64,000 bases of DNA from Cryptomeria japonica. Taxonomy: Eukaryota > Streptophyta > Pinopsida > Cupressales > Cupressaceae. The notes under the pieces were generated by a model. That model did no database searches and was not told the DNA's origin. It worked only from the letters and a program-made list of their open reading frames with translations. Positions 23,316-34,349 of the stretch are shown here, piece after piece. Each line of letters starts with the position of its first letter. Within the stretch, counting starts at the first letter, position 1. The DNA is taken from NCBI RefSeq assembly GCF_030272615.1, contig NC_081411.1:210575744-210639743 (forward strand), written 5' to 3'. Position numbers and translations under genes: made by a program.

Positions 23316-24466
23316 CTAAATTCCTAGTTCTTTTGAAAATTTGTAATTTGTTTGTTATCTTATTTTGCATAGACTCTTCATTTTCAAATCTATTGGATTA
23401 TAGAGAGTAATGGAATTTCATGTCGAAGTTTAAAACTTAGTTTTTGATAATATTATGCGACTTTTGATGCATATAACTTTGGATTTTCGAGTTCTTTCTG
23501 TTGTCCATTTTATTGAACAATACTTGTAGGTTTCTGCTTATCTTGTATTGTTATGAATTCATTATTTAATTCATATAAGAAGTTTAGAATAGTGTATGTA
23601 TTACTATTTTCTTAGAAAAAATTATGTATATTTTGTAGATATTGCAGTAATGGTATTCTACAAGATATAGTTCTTTGGGGCATTTAATTAAAATTATTGT
23701 AAGCCATGTCTATGCTTAAATTCTTTGCATATTAGAGGTGTTGTAGAACTATGGATTTACACCTATGAAATATATTTTATTTGAATTTTTTTGAAGTATT
23801 TTAAAGAAAACTAATAGTTCACTTATCTATCATTATAGTTCCATGAGACCTATATGAATAAAATCTAGGATACCAATTTGAGAACAACTAATGGGATGGA
23901 AGCCAAAGAAAATTAGACATAATACACAACTAAATTTGTTGCTCATACAAAAAACCAATATAACTATGGACACCAGTGGAGAAAACAACAAAATTTACTA
24001 TTAATTCAAAAATGATATTTTGCAAAATAACTTCTAGACTTAGATTATAATATGATTAAAAATAATTTTCATTTTGCTATCTAAAACTATTGTATAGTTT
24101 CTTTATTTGGAGCTACATGTTATCTTCTCTTTGTCTCAAGCTACCTATTGTTGTATTTCACTTTGTTCTCATTCATAAGCTACATGTTACTAATGTAGCA
24201 TTCCTTCTCTACAATACTAACTTCTATTAAAAAACTAATTGTTTCTTAAAGAATTGTTGATTTTGTCTATTCTTGTCTCTACCAAAATTCCCTCACATTT
24301 TGAAATTCAAACTCATGTACTAAAACTAATTGTTGCTACAAGTGTCAAGTGGAAAGAGTGGATGATGATCCAAAACAATTCAATACCCGATATTGGCAAG
24401 TAATTTTTTTGGTGGTTTAAGAATAATAATAAATTACAACACCTGCTTTGTCATGAGCCTCTTTTT

Positions 24467-24619
24467 TTAGGAGCTATTCAAATCTCACTATATATGACTT
24501 TTGAGTAAACTTTTGATGGCATATATCCATCAATAATATATCTTTGGAGCTATGACTATGGAATTAGGAGCTATTCAAATCTCACTATATGTGACTTTTG
24601 AGTAAACATTTGATGGCAT
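24467..24619 (+). repeat. Local duplication, 97-bp offset
   Basis: TAGGAGCTATTCAAATCTCA and the following GACTTTTGAGTAAAC plus TTTGATGGCAT occur at 24467-24522 and again at 24564-24619 with only two or three differences, so this is a fairly recent duplication. Confidence 0.8.
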
Positions 24620-26069
24620 TTAGAGATGCTACCATAATATCCATGATGCTTAAACTTCTTATTAGGGGCTGAAAACTATCTCTAATTAGTAGCTTCATGA
24701 TATATTTACAACTTGTTGCTTAGAGATGAAATGCTTGACATTTATTTACATATTCAAGTAACTCACTAAATGATACCTAATTTATATATTATTGCTTCTT
24801 CAATGAAAACTCAAATTCTGTATCAAATCTATTGATGATACAATGTAAAAAAGTATGGTTCTACCATCCTCTTGTTATCCTTTAGCTTTTGCTAATATTC
24901 TATGTAGTCAAATATCCTAACATGTTGCACTTGTTGCTATATAATAAACCTTTTCTATACAAATAAAATCTATGGGTTATTTTTTTTAATACCATGAAAT
25001 GGCTCGATAACCCAAGTGGAACACATCTCCCAAATTGCTCTTCCTAACACTTGAAATTCCATATGTTCAATGTTGTTTAAATATCACAATATTCTTAAAT
25101 TATTTCCAATGTTTTTTATTTATAACCTGCATAAATTTGAAAATTAAACTTATTGCATGTCTATTTTTTTTTACTTCTATGGGTAGAAAATACATTTAAA
25201 TTCCTAAATCTATCATTCCAAACTCTCTTTTATGACCTTTTTCAAAACATTAATGAGTAATCAATTGTTTTCTTGAAAATTAAATCATCTATATAAAATA
25301 TAATTTAATAAACCTTTCAATTAAATTATATTTTATTTAGAAAATAAGTCAAACCCATAGATTTCTCAGGGTAAATTTTTGAAATGCTTCAAACACTATT
25401 TAGAAAATACCTCAATAAACACACCAAAAATGCATTTAACATCACACCAATTCATAAGTAGATGAAATATTGTGATTCTAGGAAACAATAATTATTTATT
25501 TAGTGTCAAAAATGGTTTTAAATACAAAATAACATATGAAACAACTTCTATATTAAAATTTGAAAATTAGGAACAAATATTACCAGTAGGATCAGTTTTA
25601 AAAGAACACTTTTCAATAAATCTTCACCACACTTGGAGAAATTATATAGAATAAAAATATACACTTTTTAAATATACAATAATAGTAAAATAAATTATCC
25701 TTCATTTTATTAAACATACATAAAAGTTTAGAAATCATACCAAAAATTTATCGCTTGAAAACCCTATCAAAACACATGAACTTCATTGTCAAAATCCAAA
25801 CACCACCAAAATAAATTTTTATTTTTTTTAAAATTCTACATAGACACAGTCATGATACATGGAATAAAAAATGAAAAAAAATCCTCAGCCTATAGTGATC
25901 TTCTATATTAAACCCACAACAAAAAGAGAAAATTGTTCATTATAGTGCACGCGAAACCCCCAAAAGAATAAAAAAAATAAAAAAAAATGTATAGAAATGT
26001 CTTTACTTCCAAATAGGGTATATATAGAAAAATAAAATAAAAATATATTAAATTATATAGCCCAACAAA

Positions 26070-27664
26070 TGATTAGTCAAGCAACTTCGGTGGGGATGAC
26101 ACAAGATGATGAAAGCAAGGCTATTTTGTTATTGTGCTCTTTACCAAGCAGCTAGGATGGTGTTGTAACGACAGTTAGCACATCTATATTCGGTAGAAAT
26201 AAATTAGTTTTTAATGATGTAGCAGCTACTCTTCTCAGCGAGGATTTGAGAAGAAAGAATGATGAACCTTCATCCAGTGAAGCTTTAACGGTGGTCAGCA
26301 CCGATAATAGAGGTAGAAGTCATAACAGAGGCAGAAATAATTACCATAGACATTCGAAATCAGCAAAGAGATCGAAGTCTAGAAATAGAAATGGTGAATG
26401 TTGGTTTTGTGGCAAAGCGGGTCATGTGAAAAAGGATTGCAGAAATTTCAAAAGAGCACAAGAGAGAGTGCGGGACAGTGAAGCAAATACCGTTTATGAT
26501 AAAGATGGTAGCATCTTAATCCTTTCAACAACTGACACTAATTTAGATTCATGGGTGCTTGATTCCGGTGCCTCCTATCATGCTACCTCATGTCTTGAAG
26601 CATTCATCGACTACCATGAAGGGCAATTTGGCAATATTTTTTTAGGAGATGACAAAGCTTGTGAAATTACAGGCAAAGGGTATGTATTCCTACCATTAGA
26701 AGGTGGTAAAACATGGCTGCTCAAAGATGTTCGCCATGTCCCAAAATTGAAGCGGAATTTGATATCCATTGGACAACTCTTTGGTCAAGGTCTAAATGTC
26801 AATCTTCTTCCGGATGCATGGAAAGTAACACATGGTACCATGCTGATTGCAAATGGTAATAAAGTGGGAAATCTCTACATTTTTAAGACTCATGGTGAAG
26901 TGGGAGCTGCAATGGTGATTGAGGACAGCAAAGCAGATCTTTGGCATCAAAGACTTGGGCACATTAGCAAGAAAGGTCTCCATGTTATGCATACAAGAAA
27001 TCAGCTACCGGGCCTCAAGCCTGTGGACTTAGCCTTTTGTGAACATTGCCGCTATGGCAAACAAAAGAGAGTCAACTTTTTGAAAGGTGGGCATGACACA
27101 AAGACAACACCGCTGGAGCTTGCATACTCAGATGTTTTTGGACCAACTGAGGTAACCTCCATTGGAGGAGCTAACTATTTTGTAACATTTCTTGATGATT
27201 GCACAAGAAAAGTATGGATTTATATGCTTTCTAGGAAATTAGAAGTGTTTTCAAAATTTAAAATTTTCAAGGCATTAGTTGAAAATCAAATTGGGCATAG
27301 GATTAAATGCTTACAAACAAATAATGGTGGGGAATTTTGTTCACATGAATTTGATAATTTTTGTGCTGATAATGGGATTAGAAGAATCAAGGTTGTTCCT
27401 TTCATTCCTCAAGAAAACGGTGTAGCTGAGAGGATGAATAGAACAATCCTTGAGAAGGCACGATGTATGTTGTCTAATGCAGGTTTAGGCAAAGATTTTT
27501 GGGCAGAAGCGTGTAATACATCAGTGTATTTAATTAACCAAAGTCCATCATCTAAATTGGATTTTGGTATTCCAGAAGAGGAATGGCAAGGGAAGAGGAT
27601 TTCATATTCGCATCTTCATGTGTTTGGATGTGAAGCCTTCTCACATATACCCAAGGAAAAGTGA
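26070..27664 (+). pseudogene. gag-pol: copia gag C-terminus, protease and integrase
   Basis: The early gag part has a TAG at about 26151. From 26246 a 472-codon open frame carries the zinc knuckle CWFCGKAGHVKKDC (26399-26440), the protease active site DSGASYH (near 26561), the integrase HHCC module (His234, His239, Cys265, Cys268 of this frame) and the core. Core residue Asp296 (SDVFGP) and Glu395 (AERMNRT) are present, but the second catalytic Asp is Asn359 (TNNGGEF instead of TDNGGEF). A TGA at 27662 cuts the integrase C-terminus. Two independent faults therefore disable integration. Confidence 0.94.
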
Positions 27665-27670
27665 ACAAAA

Positions 27671-28717
27671 TTGGATCCAAAGTCATTGAAATGTATCTTT
27701 GTGGGGTATGGAGAAGAGCAGTTTGGTTTCAGATTGTGGGATCCAGTTCACAAAAAGATTGTTCGTAGCAAAGATGTAGTCTTTCATGAAACCTCCTTTC
27801 CTGCACTGCAAGATGCAAGTAAATCAGAGACAGAATATGTTCCTATGTCTCTATTTCAGAATGTGACTACCAGCGCTTTGCCTCTAGTCTCTCATTCAGT
27901 GGGAGCTCTTATAACATCTACATCTATTGAATACAATTCTCAGTTGGAGAATGAAGAAGGGAGTGATGAAAATGTTTGGTCTTCTTATAATTTTGAAATT
28001 GGAGGTATGCAGAATAGACCACATCCTCCCCAAACTCGCACCCATGTCCTAGGAAATATGGAGGAGCCACTGTGGTATGAAATTCCACCGGCTACTGCAC
28101 ATAATGAAGTCTTCTCCCCACGACATGCTACAACACATCCACCTCCTTCCACGTCCCCACACCCCATGGGCTCCCTGCAACGTCCGCACCCCACAGTCTC
28201 CCCTCCTTCCCATGAATCCCCTGCAGCCTCCTCTCACTCCACGCGGGACCTGCGATCCCCGCAAACTCCCCGCGAGCTTCCCGTAGGCCTTCCACCCTGT
28301 GGGCCCTCCCCTCTCTGCTCCCCATGTGCTCATCTCCCCATGGGCCTCATGCCTCCTCAGCTCGCTTCCTCCCATGAGCTCCCCGCCTACCCTCACACCT
28401 GCAGATCTCTCCATGAGGCCCCTGTTAATCTCTCCCTGCAAATTCGACAACCCCCTGCAGTGAAATATGGTGCCACCACACCTAGCTCTCCTCACACGCT
28501 CAGAACGCAGGCAGAGCAAGGTCTTCATTCTCAAAATTTGATAGTATCAAATGTGGACAAAACTCCACAGGCCAATAAAATTACCAGACTCAAAAATAGG
28601 GACATTACAGGGAATGTAAACAGAGACAATGGGAGTGATGTTGATTTATGTAAACAGGAAATACATAATGATTCTACTACTGAAATAGAGAGTCAATTGA
28701 GGAAATCAACCAGATAG
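27671..28717 (+). pseudogene. pol: copia integrase C-terminus with a long Pro/Ser/His-rich linker
   Basis: It starts with the conserved IFVGYGEEQFGFRLWDP of the integrase end. Residues from about 150 to 265 (roughly 28131-28450) are Pro-, Ser- and His-rich, with many short PHP, SPPS and PRELP-like strings. The DNA there is strikingly C-rich against an AT-rich background. A linker between integrase and reverse transcriptase is normal for copia, but this composition is unusual. The frame closes with the STR* stop at 28717, where Arg is likely original. Confidence 0.85.
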
Positions 28718-28723
28718 AGGCGA

Positions 28724-30357
28724 CCTCCTGCGAAGTTCTCCGATTATGACTTACTGTTTTGTGAAGAGGCTGAACCTTCTTTGCTCATCTATGATCAAAC
28801 AGAGCCTACAACATTCAAGGAGGTTTGTAAAAATGCAAACTGTGATAACTGGCACACTGCAATGTGCAAAGAAATGGATGCACTAGTGAGGAATCAGACA
28901 TGGGATTTGGTGCCACTTCCACCTGATAGAAAGGCATGGAGAAATAAATGGGTGTTTAAACTAAAAGATGAAGTCGATGGTCACAAACGATTTCGAGTGA
29001 GACTGGTTGTAAAGGGATATGCTTAGCAGCAAGACCTCGACTTCAAAGAAATTTTCTCGCCAGTCATTAAAATGACTACCATCCGAGTAGTATTGGGATT
29101 AGTTATAGCGTGGGATCTTGAACTTGAACAGCTGGATGTGAAGATGGTATTTCTCCATGGCAATCTTGATGAGGAGTTATTTATGCATCAGTCGGAAGGG
29201 TTCATTAAAAAGGGGCAGGAACACCTTTATTGCAGATTGAAATGCAATTAGTATGGGCTTAAGCAAGCCCCCCGACAATGGTATCTTAAATTTGACAAAT
29301 TCATGATTGATCACAAGTTTACTCGCAGCGGGTCTGATCCTTGTATTTATTACAAGAAGCTTCCTAATGGTGAATTTGTCATTCTTCTCCTTTATGTGGA
29401 TGATATGCTCATAGCCAGCACAAGCATGAGGATTGTGATTGAACTTAAAACTCACTTAGCAAAGGAATTTGCCATGAAAGATTTAGGAGCAGCAAAGAAG
29501 ATCTTAGGAATGACTATTTTTTGGGATAGAAAAAAGAGGGAACTCAAACTATCTCAGCAAGACTACATTAAAAAAATCTTGGACAGATTTGGTATGGCGG
29601 ATGCTAAATCTATTTGTGTACCTTTAGCCTCTCATTTTTAGTTGTCTTCACATTTGTGTCCTAAAACACAAGAAGATAAGGACTTTATGGATAAAATTCC
29701 ATACAAATTTGTAGTTGGAAGCCTCATGTATGCTATGGTGTCTACTTGACCAGACATTGCTCATGCCGTGGGATTGGTGAGAAAATTTATGGCTAATCCA
29801 GGCAAATCACATTGGGAGGTGGTTAAGTATATCTTGAGGTATCTCAAAGGTACTTTTGATTTTTGTTTATGGTTTGGAAAGGACAAGGTAGTTTTGCAAG
29901 GGTTTACTGATTTAGATTTTGCCGATGACTTAGACAAAAGAAAGTCTACTTCTAGTATGCTTTCACTTTTGTCGGGGCAGCGATTACTTGGGATTCAAAA
30001 TTGCAACATACAGTTGCTCAATCAACCACGGAGGCTGAATATATAGCTCTTTCTAAAGGAGCAAAAGAGATGGTATGGCTGCAACTCTTGTTTAGCGAGT
30101 TGGGTTTGAAGCAATCAGATTTTGCTTTGTTTTGTGATAACAACAGTGCAATTTTTATGACTAAACATCAAACATTTCAGCCGAGGTCAAAACATGTTGA
30201 TGTTTGTAGTCATTATGTTCGCCATATGGTTGAAGAAGGCAAGTTTCATGTAGATAAGATTCAGACCGATCTGAATCTAGCTGATGTACTCACTAAAGTA
30301 GTTAAGAGGGAGAAGTTTGATTTCTGCCGAGCTTCTCTCGGCCTTTCCAATAATTGA
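28724..30357 (+). pseudogene. pol: copia reverse transcriptase and RNase H
   Basis: RT starts around 28781 (WHTAMCKEMDAL, WVFKLK) and continues past a TAG at 29024. Landmarks are LDVKMVFLHGNLDEELFMHQ, YGLKQAPRQWY and LLLYVDDMLIAS, with the YVDD box at 29393-29404. RNase H includes STTEAEYIALSKGAKEMVWL, FCDNNSAIFMTKHQTFQPRS and a final ADVLTKVVKREKF. Stops at 29024, 29249, 29639 and 29748 and a frameshift near 29980 break it. Most of the stops are explained by single transitions (for example CAG to TAG, CGA to TGA). Confidence 0.94.
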
Positions 30358-30407
30358 GAGCAGAACTAAGTGGGGGAATTTACTTGTTGCAGCAGTTCGT
30401 TGGCCTT

Positions 30408-30418
30408 CAGTGGGAGAT
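30408..30418 (+). promoter_or_regulatory. Polypurine tract
   Basis: CAGTGGGAGAT sits directly before the TG of the 3' LTR, the site that primes plus-strand DNA synthesis in copia elements. Confidence 0.8.
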
Positions 30419-30721
30419 TGTTGGAAGTTGAAGTCCAACGGACTCCTTCCCTGTTTGCTGCCAAAACTCTTGGCTATTCATATTCTTCCTAGAAGCTCTT
30501 TAAGAGCTAATTGTAATTCATTTTTTGAAGCTGATTGCCAGAGTTGATTGCAGCTGTGTAGATGTAAACTAGATTGGTGAATAATATAGTGATTCCCTTG
30601 CTTCAAGTGTGGATGTAGGCAATTGTCGAACCATGATAAATCGGTGTGTTCTTGTTGTTTGTGTTGTGTATATTTAATTGTGTTTATCTGCTATTTTCAA
30701 TTTGATTTCTTCATCCTAACA
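30419..30721 (+). repeat. 3' LTR (303 bp) of the split copia element
   Basis: Begins TGTTGGAAG and ends CATCCTAACA. Same family and length as the inverted LTR at 10850-11152. Confidence 0.95.
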
Positions 30722-31902
30722 TAGCTAGGCCTGGAAGACTTTTGATAGTTGGAACGTCACAGCCATTAAATGCACCTAAATTATAAATTGAGCTGGAAAT
30801 ATAAAATTAAGTGTTATACAAAGCAAGGGGATTTCCCTAGTATCTCTTGTGCCAACGCTAGGTTATATAGCTGCCCAAAGGGGGAATTTTCTATATTCGA
30901 TACTCTTCAAAATCAAAGTAACCTATACCAATATAATTAATGATTTATATATGAACATGAATAAAACTGAAAATTATTATTTATGCGAAAAAATGAATTT
31001 ATTAAAAATAAAATCGAGTTGAATGATCTTCCTTCCACCTCCTTTTCATATATGTACAAAAATAAATTATTTTCTTAATATTTTAAAATGGAAATTTATA
31101 GTAATGTAACTATATATTTTATCAAAGACGTAATAAAAAATATTTTATATCTATATATTTTATTTCAGTTATTAAAAATATATTAAATTTCTTTTAATAA
31201 ATATTTTTAAAATATTAACATATATGCTATATATTTATGATAATGAATAATTATAAACAAAATATGAAATATAAAAATAAAGTAAAATAAATCTTTAGAT
31301 AACTTTTCAAAAATCTTTCATAATTCTTTCAAAAGAATGTCTTTTTTATGAGCAAATTACCAATCTAACTCAATAGAGAAATAGAGTTCCGAAAGTGAAC
31401 TACTTTGGAGAAAACCCTTGTAAAAATACTTTATCCAAAATAGAAAAATCTTTATTCCTATTTTGGAATCGAATTTAAATAACTTTTACCTATTTTTAGA
31501 TCTGCTAGTATTAAAAATCTATAAAATATCTTCATTAAATGCTTTTGCATTTAAAATATACTTAAGACTGTGATAATCATTTTTTTTATTTTATTATTGT
31601 AAATAATTAATTAAATTTTAAAAATTCAAAAATATGTACACATGCATCATATAAAAATCTTATAACTAAATTTGTATAAATATTTAAATTTATTTTATTA
31701 AGTCGAAAGGCCTCCCTACAGCCATCCATGTACACAAAATCATCTCCTCGAATTTAGGTGACATCTTTGAATCCTGACCTTTAAAATTCAATTCCCTAAA
31801 AAATTAAAACCTCCATACCCAATGGAAAACAAACAAATAAAATTAAATGCATTAAACAATAGAATGCTTTAAAAATGGTAATCAAACCCTAACCTTGATA
31901 AT
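30722..31902. other. AT-rich spacer
   Basis: No frame or repeat of note. AAACCCTAA (a telobox) occurs at 31884-31892, at the edge of LINE A. Confidence 0.5.
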
Positions 31903-32229
31903 TTAGCAAACGCCAAAGCTAGAACCCCTAATATCTAGGGTAGCCCAGGCTTCTCTGTTGCATGGGGATATCCCTTTATCCCTAATGTTGCTTGCCCACT
32001 TAGGGGAGATAAGAAGGCCATCTCCTCCCTTTCCTTTCGGGTGGTTGGTGCATATTTTGATTACATCTCTCCAGATAAAGTCAAGTGAGCTATCAAGATG
32101 GAAAGCCACAGATTTAAGTTCTTGCAGCATCAAGAAATCTATGTTCTTGTGGTGGCTTAGAGAACTTTTGATGACAAACTTCCTATCAGGTGACTCAAGG
32201 CCTCTAATATTCCAAGAGATGTATTTCAT
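31903..32229 (-). pseudogene. LINE A ORF2 N-terminus (APE-type endonuclease), truncated
   Basis: 108 residues starting MKYISWNIRGLESPDRKF, then LQELKS, the first catalytic block of the L1 endonuclease. LINE B (41502-41927) has the same start and continues with the GGDFN block; here the frame runs into a TAA in unrelated sequence at 31903. Confidence 0.9.
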
Positions 32230-32250
32230 TAGAGAGGAGGGTTAAGAGGT

Positions 32251-33927
32251 TCAACTAGGGAGACCGCACGGATCTCCAGATTTCTTTTTATTCTTGGAGC
32301 CCATAGACCTACCTTTCTTTTTAGTCAAGGAGGATCCTTTCATAAGGTCGTCCTCATCTTCACTAACCTCAGATGGTTCATTCCTAGTAGCTGCAATTCC
32401 TCCTATGTCGGACCTAGACATCTGGGAGTCTGGAAAGCCAAGGAGCATTTTGCTAGACCTAGTTTCTTCAAGACCCTTATTGGCATAGATTACTTCAATA
32501 ACATGATTATCTTCTAAATCTTTGAGCATAGACGCTGTCGAAGGATTGGTGATGTTAACTTCAGGGGTAAGCCCTGCAGGTGATGAGGAGTCTGAATTCT
32601 TGGTGGTTTTAGATCTGATCATCACACATGCAGGGTTATCACTGGTGCTAGCAACATCAGCACTTCGACTAGGGTTCTCAAGTGTTTTAACCTTATTTTT
32701 TACAAAAAAGTTCGCTGAGGCTCGAGCGGGAGCGGGTGAGCTATTATTTGTAGGGAGGGGGTAATCGCAGATGCCCGTTCCTTGGCTAATAGTTGGGATA
32801 TTAGGATGGTTTTGATTTGGGACATTCAAGTTGCTAATTTTCCTCCTACGCTTCCTAGAAGTGACCAACTGAAAATAGTCAGAGGGCGATTCTGAAGGAC
32901 CAATTGTTGGGTCAGAGGCCAGACTGAGTTGATCTGAGACAAGGGGCATGTGATCAATGTGCATGGGTTTTGATTCTAAAGAATTGGTGATGGGAATAGT
33001 AGCTTCTTCATTAACAGGGAGTGGGGTGGATGAGTGTTGAAAAATCTTGGTTCTAGGGTTTGTGGAAGCATCAGTTGAGTTGGGTTTATGATTTCTACGA
33101 TTAATGATTGGGAAATTTTTCTAAAGATGCCCTTCTTTTTTGCAGAGAAAGCATGCATTTAATCCTCCAAGCATTTCAATAGGGCAGAAAAAAGTTTCTT
33201 CATTGATGTTTAGGGTTAAAGATGGTGGGATATCAATCCCTGGCTTAATGGGCACAAGCATTTTGGCATCCAGGTTAGGGACGAGGCTGGTCGTTTCATC
33301 TATATGGATCATTTTTCCAAAAGGTTCCATTAACTATGGAAGAAACCGCTAGAGGAAGGGGGGGACATCCTTGAGGATGACCCACCTAGGGGAGGACAGT
33401 GCAAGAACCTCATCACTGACCGCCTCTGGAGACCAAGCTAGAGCACGGAAGGAAGTATTCCCCACTATCCAATATTGACGCTTTAGTGCCTCCCTTTGAG
33501 CCTCGCAAGAGTTGAAGAAAATAAGGTAGAGACCCTTTTGAATTTGTCTACAAAATGATATTTTAGGCCCTAATTTTAAATTCCAGAGGTTATGAAATCA
33601 GTCGTCTAAAAATTTCCTAGGTGGACATTTCTCAACATCAACACATGCAAAGAAAATGGCAGTATTACTTAACCTAGTCTTTTTCGAGGCAATTTCATTC
33701 AACATTTCCAAACTGGGCAAAATGTAGAAGGAACCCGAGATAGTGCTAGGGCACTTACCTTCCTCACCAAATCGTTCTTTGCCAGGAGCCTTAGAAAATC
33801 GTGCATTAGGGTTGACTCCATTTGCATGCGGGGAGACGGTTTCAGCAAAAGATTTTTTTGGCGGAGATTTAGCTTGATCTATGGACTTAGGGCCATTAAT
33901 GGCATTGCCATCTGACTCTGGCTCCAT
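32251..33927 (-). pseudogene. LINE A ORF1 (RNA-binding protein with DUF4283-like domain)
   Basis: One frame can be followed across the region with three or more stops (33598, about 33345, 33121). After MEPESDG comes a DUF4283-like stretch (ISFCRQIQKGLYLIFFNS, EALKRQYWIVGN, FRALAWSPEA). A degenerate zinc knuckle follows (CFLCKKEGHL, then stop and KNFP, so the last Cys is lost) at about 33121-33160. The C-terminal 237 residues are a Ser/Pro-rich tail ending in a basic cluster (KKKGRSMGSKNKKK). In L1 elements ORF1 coats the element RNA. Confidence 0.85.
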
Positions 33928-34177
33928 AGGAAGCCAAATATTAAGCCGTACGAGTGACCAGGTAAGTGGGGGGAGTTGCGAATTAAATGATGTGCAAAAT
34001 TAAATTTGCAAACAGAAGGAAAGAAAAAAATGGAAAAAACAGAGAGTGGATAGGAGTTTCAAACCTGGTGGAGGAGAATTAACCCCTCCACAGAGATGCC
34101 GAGGTGTCCACGTTACCACGGTTGTCTCGACCAACTCATAGACTGAGTGAGTGCCACAAGGAATCAACCACTGCTGT

Positions 34178-34251
34178 AAACCCTAGCCCTCGTGATGAGC
34201 AGCTCTGCATAAACCCTAACCCCTCGGTGTTCGGCTCTGTAAAAACCCTAA
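34178..34251 (+). promoter_or_regulatory. Three teloboxes upstream of LINE A ORF1
   Basis: AAACCCTA(A/G) occurs at 34178-34186, 34211-34219 and 34243-34251, spaced 33 and 32 bp, that is about three helical turns. In plants this motif is a known promoter element of translation-related genes. Here it lies 250-325 bp upstream of the LINE start codon, in the presumed 5' leader or promoter. Confidence 0.5.
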
Positions 34252-34349
34252 CCCTCATCCTTCCGTCGCTCTTGATCTACTCTTTCGTGAAGATTTTCTT
34301 TTTATCGATATGCTTAATCACTCTCCAAGCATTCATGGCAACCGCGTAG

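Larger units (their letters stand above)
21749..26065. other. AT-rich spacer with two repeats
   Basis: It holds the second copy of the dispersed repeat (23050-23315) and a local 97-bp-spaced duplication (24467-24619). A 91-codon plus-strand frame at 22781-23056 (starts MITSLMPNEIDSL) has no domain I recognise and is flanked by repeats, so I do not call it a gene. Otherwise nothing is supported. Confidence 0.5.
26066..30721 (+). mobile_element. 3' part of the split copia element (gag to 3' LTR)
   Basis: Begins inside gag (MISQATSVGM at about 26070) and runs through zinc knuckle, protease, integrase, reverse transcriptase, RNase H, polypurine tract and a 303-bp 3' LTR. No 5' LTR or gag start is adjacent; both are found inverted at 10421-11152. 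The 3' outer flank is TAGCT, which pairs with the CAGCT flank of the inverted 5' half. Confidence 0.93.
31903..34100 (-). mobile_element. LINE A (L1 type): ORF1 and start of ORF2, 3' part missing
   Basis: Reads right to left: a presumed 5' leader, ORF1 from 33927 to 32251, then ORF2 from 32229. ORF2 ends at 31903 inside the endonuclease domain, after FGVC, where its relative LINE B continues. Most broken LINEs lose the 5' end; this one keeps the 5' half and lacks the 3' half. Confidence 0.88.

Noticed and set aside
28049-28534. 161-codon minus-strand frame opposite the copia linker
   Set aside because: Shadow of the C-rich linker; the Gly/Arg-rich text mirrors the Pro-rich coding strand.
34178-34251. 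Teloboxes as interstitial telomere sequence
   Set aside because: Only isolated AAACCCTAA units separated by unique sequence, not a tandem TTTAGGG array.
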